39,005 nucleotides of DNA. Origin: Corynebacterium mendelii. Lineage in GTDB: Bacteria; Actinomycetota; Actinomycetes; Mycobacteriales; Mycobacteriaceae. The notes under the pieces are model-generated. The model was not told the DNA's origin. It saw only the letters and a list, made by a program, of their open reading frames with translations, and did no database searches. Each line of letters starts with the position of its first letter. Within the stretch, counting starts at the first letter, position 1. The position numbers and the translations under genes are program-made. Positions 7,382 to 14,713 of this stretch are shown one piece after another. The stretch lies in assembly GCF_017307055.1 (NCBI RefSeq), contig NZ_JAFLEQ010000017.1, forward strand, positions 2,238 through 41,242, written 5' to 3'.

Positions 7382-7483
7382 CCGACGTGCCCCGGCCCGC
7401 GCCACCGGTGGGCTTCGGTGGTCTTGTCCGGTCGCCCTGGCCGCATGCCCGGCAGCGAATCGTCCCGGGCGGTGGGCTGTTGA

Positions 7484-7489
7484 TACGCT
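7484..7489 (+). promoter_or_regulatory. -10 element of a leaderless cysE transcript
   Basis: TACGCT ends 7 bases before the ATG at 7497 and no ribosome binding site is present. This predicts transcription starting at the A of the start codon. The hexamer is the same as that of cysK. Confidence 0.6.
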
Positions 7490-7496
7490 TTAGCGC

Positions 7497-8102
7497 ATGT
7501 TCTCTTTGTTCGCGATGCTGCGCGAAGACCTGAAAAACGCCAAGGAACACGATCCCGCCGCCCGCGGTGACCTGGAAAATGCCCTGGTGTATTCGGGGCT
7601 GCACGCCATCTGGTCACACCGGGTGGCCCATGTTCTGTGGTGTCGCGGACTGAAGGGTCCAGCCCGGGTACTCGCACAGATCACCCGTTTTCTCACCGGA
7701 ATTGAAATCCATCCCGGTGCCACCATCGGGCGTCGTTTTTTCATCGACCACGGCATGGGTGTGGTCATCGGTGAAACCACCGAAATCGGCGACGGGGTGA
7801 TGCTCTACCACGGGGTGACTCTCGGCGGGCAGGTGCTCACCCAGACCAAACGCCACCCCACCCTGGAAGACAATGTCACCGTCGGCGCCGGTGCGAAGGT
7901 GCTCGGCCCCATCACCATCGGCTGCGGTTCGGCCATCGGCGCCAACGCCGTGGTGACCAAAGATGTGCCCTGCAACCACATCGCCGTCGGCATCCCGGCG
8001 GTCAACCGGCCCCGCAGCACCGACGAGTGCAAAAAACTCGTCGACCCGGACGCCTACATCGCCCGGAGGCGCCCCGCCGACGACACCGGTTTGTACAGCT
8101 GA
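7497..8102 (+). CDS. cysE: Serine O-acetyltransferase
   Basis: The 201-residue enzyme acetylates L-serine with acetyl-CoA to give O-acetylserine, the substrate of CysK next door. The N-terminal helical part ([18 protein letters not shown]...) is followed from about residue 65 by left-handed beta-helix hexapeptide repeats ([44 protein letters not shown]). The catalytic His lies in FIDHGMG and the family motif YHGVTLGG is present. It is of the short class (about 200 residues) seen in Gram-positives. The C-terminal tail ends DTGLYS. A strong terminator follows. Confidence 0.96.
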   Translation: MFSLFAMLREDLKNAKEHDPAARGDLENALVYSGLHAIWSHRVAHVLWCRGLKGPARVLAQITRFLTGIEIHPGATIGRRFFIDHGMGVVIGETTEIGDGVMLYHGVTLGGQVLTQTKRHPTLEDNVTVGAGAKVLGPITIGCGSAIGANAVVTKDVPCNHIAVGIPAVNRPRSTDECKKLVDPDAYIARRRPADDTGLYS

Positions 8103-8160
8103 GGTAAAAACACCCGGGTCCGTCCACGGGCCGGGTCAGCCACAACCGTGTTCAGCCACG

Positions 8161-8200
8161 ACACCACCGCCGCTCCTGCGGGAGCAGCGGTGGTGTTTTT
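8161..8200 (+). terminator. Terminator after cysE
   Basis: ACACCACCGCCGCTCC (8161-8176) and GGAGCAGCGGTGGTGT (8181-8196) form a 16-bp stem with one mismatch and a TGCG loop, followed by a T-run (TTTTTCTTCT). Confidence 0.9.
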
Positions 8201-8233
8201 CTTCTGCCGGTGAAAACAAGCGTTACCGTGGTG

Positions 8234-8533
8234 TCACGGCCGACCTGCAACGTGATCGGCATACTCCGGGTTCTTCGAGATGAAATGCTCCACGGCACTG
8301 CAGCTGGGAACAATCCGGTACCCGGAGTCAACCGCATCCGCCAGCGCGGCTTCAATCAGGGGGTGTGACAGGCCTTTACCCCGGTGGGCGGGATCGATGA
8401 CGGTGTGGAAAAATTCCCTCAGCCGGGGCTGCAGGTCCCGGTATTCGGCGACACCGGCCTGCTGACCGTCGACGGCAAGGAGATAGCGGTGATGGTCGCT
8501 GTCGTGGGTGATGGTGTGGTTGGTCTGCGGCAT
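8234..8533 (-). CDS. Small GNAT-family N-acetyltransferase (YjdJ/COG2388-like)
   Basis: The 99-residue protein is a minimal GNAT domain. A short strand region (YLLAVDGQQAGVAEYRDL) is followed by the acetyl-CoA-binding signature VIDPAHRGKGLSHPLIEAAL (about 52-71). The ending IVPSCSAVEHFISKNPEYADHV is typical of the YjdJ/COG2388 group, whose substrates are unknown. ATG 8533 is chosen over upstream codons because the family begins here and GGAAAGGAC lies just upstream. An orthologue sits beside cysE in C. glutamicum. Substrate unknown. Confidence 0.85.
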   Translation of the reverse strand: MPQTNHTITHDSDHHRYLLAVDGQQAGVAEYRDLQPRLREFFHTVIDPAHRGKGLSHPLIEAALADAVDSGYRIVPSCSAVEHFISKNPEYADHVAGRP

Positions 8534-8678
8534 GGTGCATGTCCTTTCCGGTTCGAACTGTTCCCGCCCGGGAGTTATCCCGCAGCGCAGGGACGACTCC
8601 CGCGACCTATGCAGACGGCGGGCGGGAGATAAGGCGCGGGAAGAAAAGATCACCGGCCCGCACCTGCGGCTGGTCCCC

Positions 8679-9314
8679 CTACTTTTTCAGGCACAGCGGG
8701 GTGACCGCGCCGTATCCGCCGGTGACCGGGGTGGTGACAAACTGGCAGGTGTTCCAGCCCCGGTCGGTGATGATCTTTTTCACCGTCGCCCAGGAGTCCC
8801 CACTCAACGCCCTGCTGCGGGAGAGCACATAGCCGTTGGAGCGGTTGGGGCTGCCGATAATGGCCACATCCTTATTCTCGCTCATCCAGGTCACCCGGTA
8901 GTTGGTGGGGCCGTCGATGTTCTGGAAGGGAATATTGTCGAAAGCCACCCGCAGGGAGGCGCCGGTGGCCGGATCGGTCACCCGGGCGGCACCGTCCACC
9001 CCGGAGCGTCGGCCGGTGAAGGTCGTGCACCGGTTTTTCACCCCGACCAGCTGCGGGTCGAGCAGGGTGTAGGTGGCGGTGGTGTCACGCTGGCACTGCA
9101 GGTTGAACAGCTGCGGGATCACCGCCACCTGGTGCCAGGTGCCCTGGTAGCCGTCAAGATCAAGATGGTCGACCTGGGACAGCTGCGTCGGGGAGAAACT
9201 CTCCCCCGACGATCCGAAGGGAATGCCCCGGAAATCAGCGGCCTGGGCGGGCACGGCAACCATCGATACGGCTGCCGCGACAAGAAGGGATACTGCACTG
9301 CGGCGAATACTCAT
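8679..9314 (-). CDS. Secreted lipocalin family protein
   Basis: The 211-residue protein starts with a Sec signal peptide (MSIRRSAVSLLVAAAVSMVAVPAQA, cut after AQA). The mature part carries the lipocalin signature GTWHQVAVIPQLFNLQC (about 56-72), then RDTTATYTLLD and VKNRC, as in Blc-type bacterial lipocalins. YRVTWMSENKDVAIIGSPNRSNGYVLSRS forms later strands of the barrel. It is secreted, not a lipoprotein, because no lipobox Cys follows the signal. Cysteines in the mature part may form disulfides. Probable role: binding a small hydrophobic ligand or lipid at the envelope; the ligand is unknown. ATG codons at 9326 and 9323 are alternative starts. Confidence 0.85.
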   Translation of the reverse strand: MSIRRSAVSLLVAAAVSMVAVPAQAADFRGIPFGSSGESFSPTQLSQVDHLDLDGYQGTWHQVAVIPQLFNLQCQRDTTATYTLLDPQLVGVKNRCTTFTGRRSGVDGAARVTDPATGASLRVAFDNIPFQNIDGPTNYRVTWMSENKDVAIIGSPNRSNGYVLSRSRALSGDSWATVKKIITDRGWNTCQFVTTPVTGGYGAVTPLCLKK

Positions 9315-9426
9315 ACACCCCATCATGCCCTGTTGATAGCACCTACCGCCTGCCGGGGCTGATTGACGGGGAGGGCGTGCCCCATAAAGGAGCCGCCCCG
9401 GGGCACACACGGGCGCGCAGACAAAA

Positions 9427-9464
9427 ACACCGCCCGGCGGCCTTGTCAGGCTGCCGGGCGGTGT
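9427..9464 (-). terminator. Terminator of tRNA-Phe
   Basis: ACACCGCCCGGCGGCC (9427-9442) pairs with GGCTGCCGGGCGGTGT (9449-9464). On the minus strand the stem is followed by TTTTTGT. Confidence 0.85.
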
Positions 9465-9470
9465 GTGCTG

Positions 9471-9543
9471 TGGCCAGACCCAGGATCGAACTGGGGACCT
9501 TCCACTTTTCAGGCGGACGCTCTACCGACTGAGCTATCTGGCC
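9471..9543 (-). tRNA. tRNA-Phe (GAA)
   Basis: A 73-base cloverleaf: acceptor GGCCAGA/TCTGGCC, D-arm GCTC...GAGC, anticodon loop CTGAAAA giving GAA, T-arm CCCAG-TTCGATC-CTGGG, discriminator A. CCA is not encoded. Confidence 0.97.
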
Positions 9544-9593
9544 GGGAAGAACTCGTGGCACAGTATGTGTCTACTGTGACAGGGGTTTCCCTG

Positions 9594-9667
9594 CGACCCT
9601 GACGGGACTTGAACCCGCGACCTCCGCCGTGACAGGGCGGCGCGCTAACCAACTGCGCCACAGGGCC
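9594..9667 (-). tRNA. tRNA-Asp (GUC), copy 1
   Basis: A 74-base cloverleaf: acceptor GGCCCTG/CAGGGTC, anticodon stem CCGCC/GGCGG with loop CTGTCAC giving GUC, T-loop TTCAAGT, discriminator G. Identical to the copy at 10707-10780. Confidence 0.97.
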
Positions 9668-9894
9668 AAATGCTTTTGGCATTGCGGTTGATCCACACTC
9701 AGTGTGTGAGGTCAACGAGGTGAAAGCTTACAATACAGGCCAATCAGGCCACAAACCGTAAGGTCACACGCGCTTTCCGGGGGTACCCGAAGGGTACTGG
9801 CCACCAGTGCGTTGTCCCCGGTGCCACCCTCATCGCCGGGCACCGGGACAGCCCCGGCACACGTCACACCGCACCGGAGAGTCGGCCGCGGCAC

Positions 9895-9900
9895 TAGAGT
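9895..9900 (+). promoter_or_regulatory. -10 element of a leaderless transcript (ATC-hydrolase-like gene)
   Basis: TAGAGT ends 7 bases before ATG 9908, with no ribosome binding site between. Confidence 0.55.
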
Positions 9901-9907
9901 GGACAGT

Positions 9908-10588
9908 ATGCGGTACCGCCTGAAGCACCGGATCAGTTTCCTGCTCATGGGTCGTTGGATGTACAAAGCGCTCGCCGAAACCAACGGCCGGGATCAGGCA
10001 GCCCGCCACCGGAAGCTGGCCGCGGGCCAGTACCGGCGGATGATCGAATCAATGCAGCCGGTGGCCGACGGCGACATCATGGCCCACAACGTCGAAAGCG
10101 GCGCGGTTTTCCTGGCTTTCTACATCGTGGGTCTGTCAGATCCGACGCTTGCCCTGTCGCCGGGGCGGTTCACAAAACTGGTGGCCCGCAGTTTTGATTT
10201 TTCCTTCATCGTCAACCGGATCGTGCCGCTGAAACGCATGGACCCGCAGGCATACTATGCCAAGCTTGCCGCCGGTGCCCGCTGGTCCCAGGAGCATGCC
10301 GACGACCATGACGACACCTTCGTCTTCGAGATGACCGACAACCCGGCTGTCGCAGGTCCTGACGGACGCACAGTCGTCGGCTTCGATTTTCACCGCTGCG
10401 GCCTGCAGAAGATGGCGGAAAAAAACCACGTCGATGAGGCGTTGCCCGCCCTGTGCAATCTGGACTACATTCTCATCGACCGTGTCCCGGGAGTGCATCT
10501 GGAAAGGGAACAAACCATATCCGGGGGCTGTTCGCGCTGCACGTTCCGGATTGTCGACGACACTGGACGACAACCCGGCAGGCGGTGA
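9908..10588 (+). CDS. ATC hydrolase (L-2-amino-thiazoline-4-carboxylate hydrolase) family protein
   Basis: The 226-residue protein belongs to the family named for L-2-amino-delta2-thiazoline-4-carboxylic acid hydrolase, which opens a cyclic cysteine precursor in Pseudomonas. Visible family features are GFDFHRCGLQKMAEKN (about 158-173), HVDEALPALCNLDYILID, and a C-terminal I-GG-CSRCTFR block with conserved Cys. The N-terminal half is helical (KLAAGQYRRMIESM) and there is no signal peptide. Many members have other or unknown roles, so the cysteine link is only suggestive. The gene lies alone between two identical tRNA-Asp genes and is transcribed against them, which suggests insertion or acquisition together with the tRNA duplication. 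Confidence 0.75.
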   Translation: MRYRLKHRISFLLMGRWMYKALAETNGRDQAARHRKLAAGQYRRMIESMQPVADGDIMAHNVESGAVFLAFYIVGLSDPTLALSPGRFTKLVARSFDFSFIVNRIVPLKRMDPQAYYAKLAAGARWSQEHADDHDDTFVFEMTDNPAVAGPDGRTVVGFDFHRCGLQKMAEKNHVDEALPALCNLDYILIDRVPGVHLEREQTISGGCSRCTFRIVDDTGRQPGRR

Positions 10589-10665
10589 CACGCGGCCACG
10601 GACGCTTTTTGCCGTATCGGGCTTGTTTTCCCCTGATCTGATCAGTCCATGCATGAAATAGCAAT

Positions 10666-10698
10666 ATCCCGGGTGAAACTGTGTGTTTCACCCGGGAT
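10666..10698 (-). terminator. Stem-loop after tRNA-Asp copy 2
   Basis: A perfect 14-bp stem, ATCCCGGGTGAAAC (10666-10679) with GTTTCACCCGGGAT (10685-10698), and a 5-base loop. The downstream minus-strand sequence is only moderately T-rich (ATTGCTATTTC). It may serve both the tRNA and the convergent ATC-hydrolase-like gene. Confidence 0.7.
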
Positions 10699-10706
10699 GT
10701 TTGCTG

Positions 10707-10780
10707 CGACCCTGACGGGACTTGAACCCGCGACCTCCGCCGTGACAGGGCGGCGCGCTAACCAACTGCGCCACAGGGCC
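10707..10780 (-). tRNA. tRNA-Asp (GUC), copy 2
   Basis: A 74-base cloverleaf identical to copy 1, with anticodon loop CTGTCAC (GUC). The flanking CTG and A bases are also shared, so the direct repeat is slightly longer than the gene. Confidence 0.97.
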
Positions 10781-11347
10781 AGAATGTGTCTCGGGCAGGC
10801 GGCGCCTGCCGTTGAACGCTAGTGACTTTACAGGCTGTGGGACTCATCGGCCAAATCCTGCTTCTACCAGTAGTTTTCACAGTCCTTTCCGGTGGGATGG
10901 GCTGCTGTGGCCCGTTGGTTGCACGCAGCGGCGGGCAGCCTCCGCAGATGCCCGGGCGGATACAGCGCCGGGGCAGGACAAGGACAGGCAGTCACCGGTT
11001 AGCCGCGCCCGGGGTGAAGGACCGTTCAGCCACGGATGGATGCCACCAAAAGGTGTGGATCATCGTAAAAAGGCTCCCCGTTCCGGCCGGCTGGCCCGGC
11101 CGGACCGGGGATAGGGTGCCGACAGCGGTGTGGCGGATTCGCGCCCGGTTCCCCCGGTTGCCGCGGTTGGTCTTTGGCACGGTACCCCAGTCGGCGGCAA
11201 CGCTGCCGGGCACGTGTTCGGACATGCCGGAGACCCGGCTGCTTGCGTACCGGGGTCTGTGGTGCCACCGGCGGCACGGACAACAACACCAGCCGGATAT
11301 CGTGGGAAATCGTGGCGGGCATTTTCCAGGCCTTTCCGCAGACACAA
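10781..11347. other. Intergenic stretch between tRNA-Asp and tRNA-Glu
   Basis: I see no supportable protein gene. The open frames here run through the tRNA-Glu gene or lack family features. One GC-rich perfect stem, CCGGCCGG (11083-11090) with CCGGCCGG (11096-11103), is present. Promoters for tRNA-Asp copy 2 are expected near its 5' end. Confidence 0.4.
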
Positions 11348-11382
11348 AAACACCGCCTGACCTTGTCGGTCAGGCGGTGTTT
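11348..11382 (-). terminator. Terminator of tRNA-Glu
   Basis: AAACACCGCCTGACC (11348-11362) pairs perfectly with GGTCAGGCGGTGTTT (11368-11382), loop TTGTC. On the minus strand TTTTTGTG follows. It resembles the tRNA-Phe terminator in sequence (CAAAAACACCGCC and CCTTGTC shared). Confidence 0.9.
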
Positions 11383-11388
11383 CAGCTG

Positions 11389-11461
11389 TACTCCCAACGG
11401 GATTCGAACCCGTGTTGCCGCCGTGAAAGGGCGGAGTCCTAGGCCCCTAGACGATGGGAGC
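11389..11461 (-). tRNA. tRNA-Glu (UUC)
   Basis: A 73-base cloverleaf: acceptor GCTCCCA/TGGGAGT, anticodon stem CCGCC/GGCGG with loop CTTTCAC giving UUC, T-loop TTCGAAT, discriminator A. Confidence 0.97.
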
Positions 11462-11584
11462 TTGTACCCTTGCGGGCTACGAAAATATATCCCACAACAA
11501 CGACACAACACAAATCGCCAGGTCACAGCGGGTGGAGATACTGCCCTGACAGGACAGTCGTCGATGGGTGCCGGCTGCGGGGTC

Positions 11585-11929
11585 TTATTCCCCGGCTACC
11601 TCGGCCGCAGCCCGGTTGGCGATCCAGGCACCACGGAGCACGACGATGGTCAGCAGCAGGCACCCGACCAGGCAGATAATGGTTCCGGTTTCGATCGAGG
11701 TGATGGCCATACCGGCCGCGATCACAGCGCTGAGAAATGCCGCGGCCCAGGAATAATCGACGCTGGCTTTGTGCGCGGCGGCCCAGGCGGCGTCGGAGTG
11801 CTGGGTCAGCCGGGTGCGGTAGCCGACAAATCTGTTGCGCTGGAGTGTCCCCTTGGCACTGGCCGCGGCAATCCAGCCGAACATTCCGGCCGCCGCGACA
11901 AAGGTGAGTGACATGAAGATCTGGTACAT
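11585..11929 (-). CDS. SdpI-like small membrane protein
   Basis: The 114-residue protein has three hydrophobic segments: about residues 5-24, 61-80 (AAAFLSAVIAAGMAITSIE) and 84-102 (TIICLVGCLLLTIVVLRGAW). Between the first two is the loop NRFVGYRTRLTQHSDAAWAAAHKAS, which matches the SdpI/YhfL-type motif N..iGyRt..t..s..aW..ah. SdpI itself gives immunity to a Bacillus killing factor; most corynebacterial relatives have no known role. I prefer ATG 11929 (GCAGAGG upstream); ATG 11953 would add eight residues. Function is not assigned beyond family. Confidence 0.65.
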   Translation of the reverse strand: MYQIFMSLTFVAAAGMFGWIAAASAKGTLQRNRFVGYRTRLTQHSDAAWAAAHKASVDYSWAAAFLSAVIAAGMAITSIETGTIICLVGCLLLTIVVLRGAWIANRAAAEVAGE

Positions 11930-12140
11930 GGCCTCTGCGGCCCTGCCTTTCATGGGGAAAGAACAAAACAGGTGCGTGTCCTTGTATACCAGCTCCCACA
12001 CGTGCCTGAAACAGCTTCCGGCACCCCACCCCTGCCACCGGCCCCGGCAACCGGCCACTGACGCTACCTGGGGGCGATAACCGCCTGCCGGGGCTGATGT
12101 ACCTTGCCGCCGGGACCCGGTGGGGGCAGGAAAACAAAAA

Positions 12141-12172
12141 AATTCCCCCGGTCGGTGGCGACCGGGGGAATT
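12141..12172 (-). terminator. Terminator of tRNA-Lys
   Basis: AATTCCCCCGGTC (12141-12153) and GACCGGGGGAATT (12160-12172) form a perfect 13-bp stem. On the minus strand it runs into TTTTTTTGTTTT. Confidence 0.93.
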
Positions 12173-12181
12173 ATGGGTTTG

Positions 12182-12254
12182 TGGGCCCTGTGGGGCTCGA
12201 ACCCACGACCTGCGGATTAAAAGTCCGTAGCTCTACCAACTGAGCTAAAGGCCC
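12182..12254 (-). tRNA. tRNA-Lys (UUU)
   Basis: A 73-base cloverleaf: acceptor GGGCCTT/AGGGCCC, D-arm GCTC...GAGC, anticodon loop CTTTTAA giving UUU, T-loop TTCGAGC, discriminator A. One mismatch sits at the outer end of the anticodon stem. Confidence 0.96.
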
Positions 12255-12432
12255 ACGGGATCAGTGCGGCGAAGGTTGTGGTGCAACCGTTCGGTTCGCG
12301 CTGTCCTTCACACAGTATAGAGATCGTTGGCTGATGCACAAAACCAGAGGACCCCTGTGTGTGGATCATGCCCGGAAAACCTGTGTTTCCCGCTGGTCAG
12401 GAACCGGTGTCCGGGTGGCTGGAAATACGTTG

Positions 12433-12466
12433 CGCCCCGCGGTGCGCGACAGGCGCAGGCGGGGCG
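12433..12466 (-). terminator. Candidate terminator after actA
   Basis: CGCCCCGC (12433-12440) pairs with GCGGGGCG (12459-12466), with an inner TGCGC/GCGCA helix. The following minus-strand sequence (CAACGTATTTCC) has only a short T stretch. Confidence 0.35.
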
Positions 12467-12516
12467 AAACGGTTATGCGGTGTACCCGGCTGCCGCCGTG
12501 GGTACGCCCGGCGGGT

Positions 12517-14031
12517 TTACTTCTTCATCGAGCCGGTGGACACGAAACGCTGGTGGAAGCTCAAAGCCTCTTCCAGCAGGTGCGGGGTCTGCATGACCTT
12601 GTTTTCCTTGGCGTAGTGCAGGGCGCGGTCGTAGTAGTCCTCGAGGATCGGGCGGTAGTCCGGGTGGGACAGCTCAATGATCTTCCTGGCGCGCTGGCGC
12701 GGGGCCAGGCCCCGCAGGTCGGCGTAGCCGTACTCGGTGATGATGACCTTGACGTCCTGCTCGGTGTGGTCAACATGCGAAACGAACGGCACGATCGCGG
12801 AGATGTCGCCGCCCTTGGCCTCGGACTGGGTGATGAACGAGGAGATGTGGGCGTTGCGGGTGAAGTCCGCGGAACCGCCGACACCGTTCATCATGCGGGA
12901 CCCCATGACGTTGGTGGAGTTGACGTTGCCGTAGATGTCGCATTCGACCATGCCGTTGGTCGCGATCAGGCCGATACGGCGGACAACCTCCGGGTGGTTG
13001 GAGACCTGCTGCGGGCGCAGGATGATCGTCTTGGCGTATTTGGAGGCCTCGGCGTTCATCTTGTTGGCGTATTCGGGGCTGAGCGAGAAGGAGGTCGCCG
13101 AGGCCACGGTCATCTTGCCGGAGTCGATCAGGTCGACCATGCCGTCCTGGATGACTTCGGTGTAGGCCTTGATGTTTTCGAACTTCGAGTCCAGCAGGCC
13201 GCTCATCACGGCGTTCGGGACGTTACCGACACCGGACTGCATGATGTATTTGTCGTAGGACAGCCGGCCCGCGCGGACCTCGCCCTCGAGGAAGTCGAGG
13301 AAGTTGGCGGCGATCTTCTTGGAGACATCGTCGACCGGCTTGAAGGGGGCGTTGCGGTCGGGGTGGTTGGTTTCCACCACGGCGACAACCTTGTCGACGT
13401 CAATGTCGATGTAGGTGGTGCCGATGCGCTGGCCCGGATCGGTGATCGGGATCGGCTTGCGGTTGGGCAGCTTGCCGACACGGTAAACATCGGCCATGCC
13501 CTCCAGGTTCTCGGACTGCCAGGAGTTGACCTCGATGATGATCTTTTCGGCCTCGTCGAGGTATTCGACGTTGTTGCCGATCGAGGAGGAGGGCACAATG
13601 TGGCCTTCTTCGGTGATGCGGACAGCCTCAACGATGGCGACATTCATCTGGCCGAAGAACCCTTCGGAGACGTACATGCCGGACTCCGACAGGTGGTAGT
13701 CGGCGTAGTAGGTGGTGCCGTCGTTGATCTTGCTGCGCAGGATCGGATCCGACTGGTAGGGGGTGCGGAAGCGGATGGCGTCGGCTTCGGCCAGCGTTCC
13801 GTCGCAGTCATCGGCGGTGGAAGCACCGGTGAACAGGTCGATCATGAACTCGTCGCCCTTGGCGTGGGCGGCCTTGGCTTTCTCCGCAATGGCGCCGGGC
13901 AGGACCTTCGGGTAGCCGGCACCGGTGAAGCCGGAGATGCCGACCTTGTCACCGTGGTTGACGAATTCGGCGGCTTCGTCGGCCGTCATGATTTTGCCGC
14001 GGAGCTTCGCGTTGGCGATCCGATCGGACAT
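12517..14031 (-). CDS. actA: Acetyl-CoA:succinate-type CoA-transferase (acetyl-CoA hydrolase/transferase family)
   Basis: The 504-residue enzyme matches the Cat1/ActA/AarC class that moves CoA between acetate and a dicarboxylate such as succinate. Family landmarks are GISGFTGAGYPKVLP near residues 31-45, the loop MQSGVGNVPNAV (264-275) and the probable catalytic glutamate E292 in AYTEVIQD. Further landmarks are NGMVECDIYGNVNST, the block GVGGSADFTRNAH, and ITEYGYADLRGLAPRQRA near the C-terminus. ATG 14031 is preceded by AGGAGGAAT. The C. glutamicum orthologue (Cat/ActA, about 502 residues) acts in acetate metabolism. The 682-base upstream region is shared with divergent dusB. Symbol actA is used as in corynebacteria; cat is a synonym. 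Confidence 0.93.
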   Translation of the reverse strand: MSDRIANAKLRGKIMTADEAAEFVNHGDKVGISGFTGAGYPKVLPGAIAEKAKAAHAKGDEFMIDLFTGASTADDCDGTLAEADAIRFRTPYQSDPILRSKINDGTTYYADYHLSESGMYVSEGFFGQMNVAIVEAVRITEEGHIVPSSSIGNNVEYLDEAEKIIIEVNSWQSENLEGMADVYRVGKLPNRKPIPITDPGQRIGTTYIDIDVDKVVAVVETNHPDRNAPFKPVDDVSKKIAANFLDFLEGEVRAGRLSYDKYIMQSGVGNVPNAVMSGLLDSKFENIKAYTEVIQDGMVDLIDSGKMTVASATSFSLSPEYANKMNAEASKYAKTIILRPQQVSNHPEVVRRIGLIATNGMVECDIYGNVNSTNVMGSRMMNGVGGSADFTRNAHISSFITQSEAKGGDISAIVPFVSHVDHTEQDVKVIITEYGYADLRGLAPRQRARKIIELSHPDYRPILEDYYDRALHYAKENKVMQTPHLLEEALSFHQRFVSTGSMKK

Positions 14032-14713
14032 GTGATTCCTCCTGTAGGGGCGGGTGTGCCGGTGTATTCCCCGCGGATATCTGTTGATCCGGTGGGAGAA
14101 AAAACCGGCCGGACGGGGCACAAGCGGCGGGCCGCCGGACAATCCGGCGGCCACCGGCAGGTGACTGATTCTCCCGTGCGGCCGGTCAAGCGCATCCCCG
14201 CCGGTGGCGGGTAGCCGGGATGCCGGCCCCGGAGGGGACGGCACCCGGATGCGGGGAGGATGGTTTGTTTCCTCGCGGAAAAACCCCCGCCCCGCTGCTT
14301 GCGGTCCGGCACGACCGTTGTTGTTTTTGTTTCGTTGTGTATGGGTGTCCACCGTGCAGTCCCGTGTGACCGGGGCAACTTTGGGGCGAACACGCTGCGC
14401 CCCCCACAATAGGGCAACCGGGGTATCCGTGGCGGCTTTTCAGCATCCACCACCCCCACAGGGGTTACCTTTGGCGCCGACGGACTTTTCAGCTGGCAAA
14501 ACCGGCCGCAGCAGGCAGCTGCGCCCCTCCCCCGCCGGATGGATGCCCCGCCCGGACACGGCCCGGTGCACGGGCGGGGCCCGGCCCCGGTGGCTGATCC
14601 ACCCGGGCGGGACGGGGTGGAACAAAGGTTGTTTTCACCCATCCACCGTCCACCCCCGGATCATGGGCGGCCGGGGCGGTGTTGCCCGTATGCGGGGTGT
14701 CCTGCCAGACTTT
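14032..14713. other. Divergent intergenic region between actA and dusB
   Basis: No protein gene supported. It holds a perfect 10-bp hairpin GGCCGCCGGA-CAA-TCCGGCGGCC (14130-14152) in the actA leader and GCAACTTTGGGG (14375-14386), which resembles a RamB half site. The C6 tract GCGCCCCCCACAAT (about 14397-14410) is similar to RamA boxes. These fit acetate-type control of actA, but the promoter itself could not be placed. Confidence 0.35.

Noticed and set aside
6335..7405. 356-residue open frame on the - strand over cysK
   Set aside because: Antisense shadow of cysK, with low-complexity Gly/Asp/Val/His composition and no ribosome binding site.
10822..11442. 206-residue + strand frame
   Set aside because: It runs through the tRNA-Glu terminator and into the tRNA-Glu gene, so it cannot be a normal coding region.
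12334..14214. 626-residue open frame on the + strand
   Set aside because: It is the antisense shadow of actA; its Asp/Gly/His/Val-rich composition is typical of reverse frames of high-GC genes and it has no domain features.
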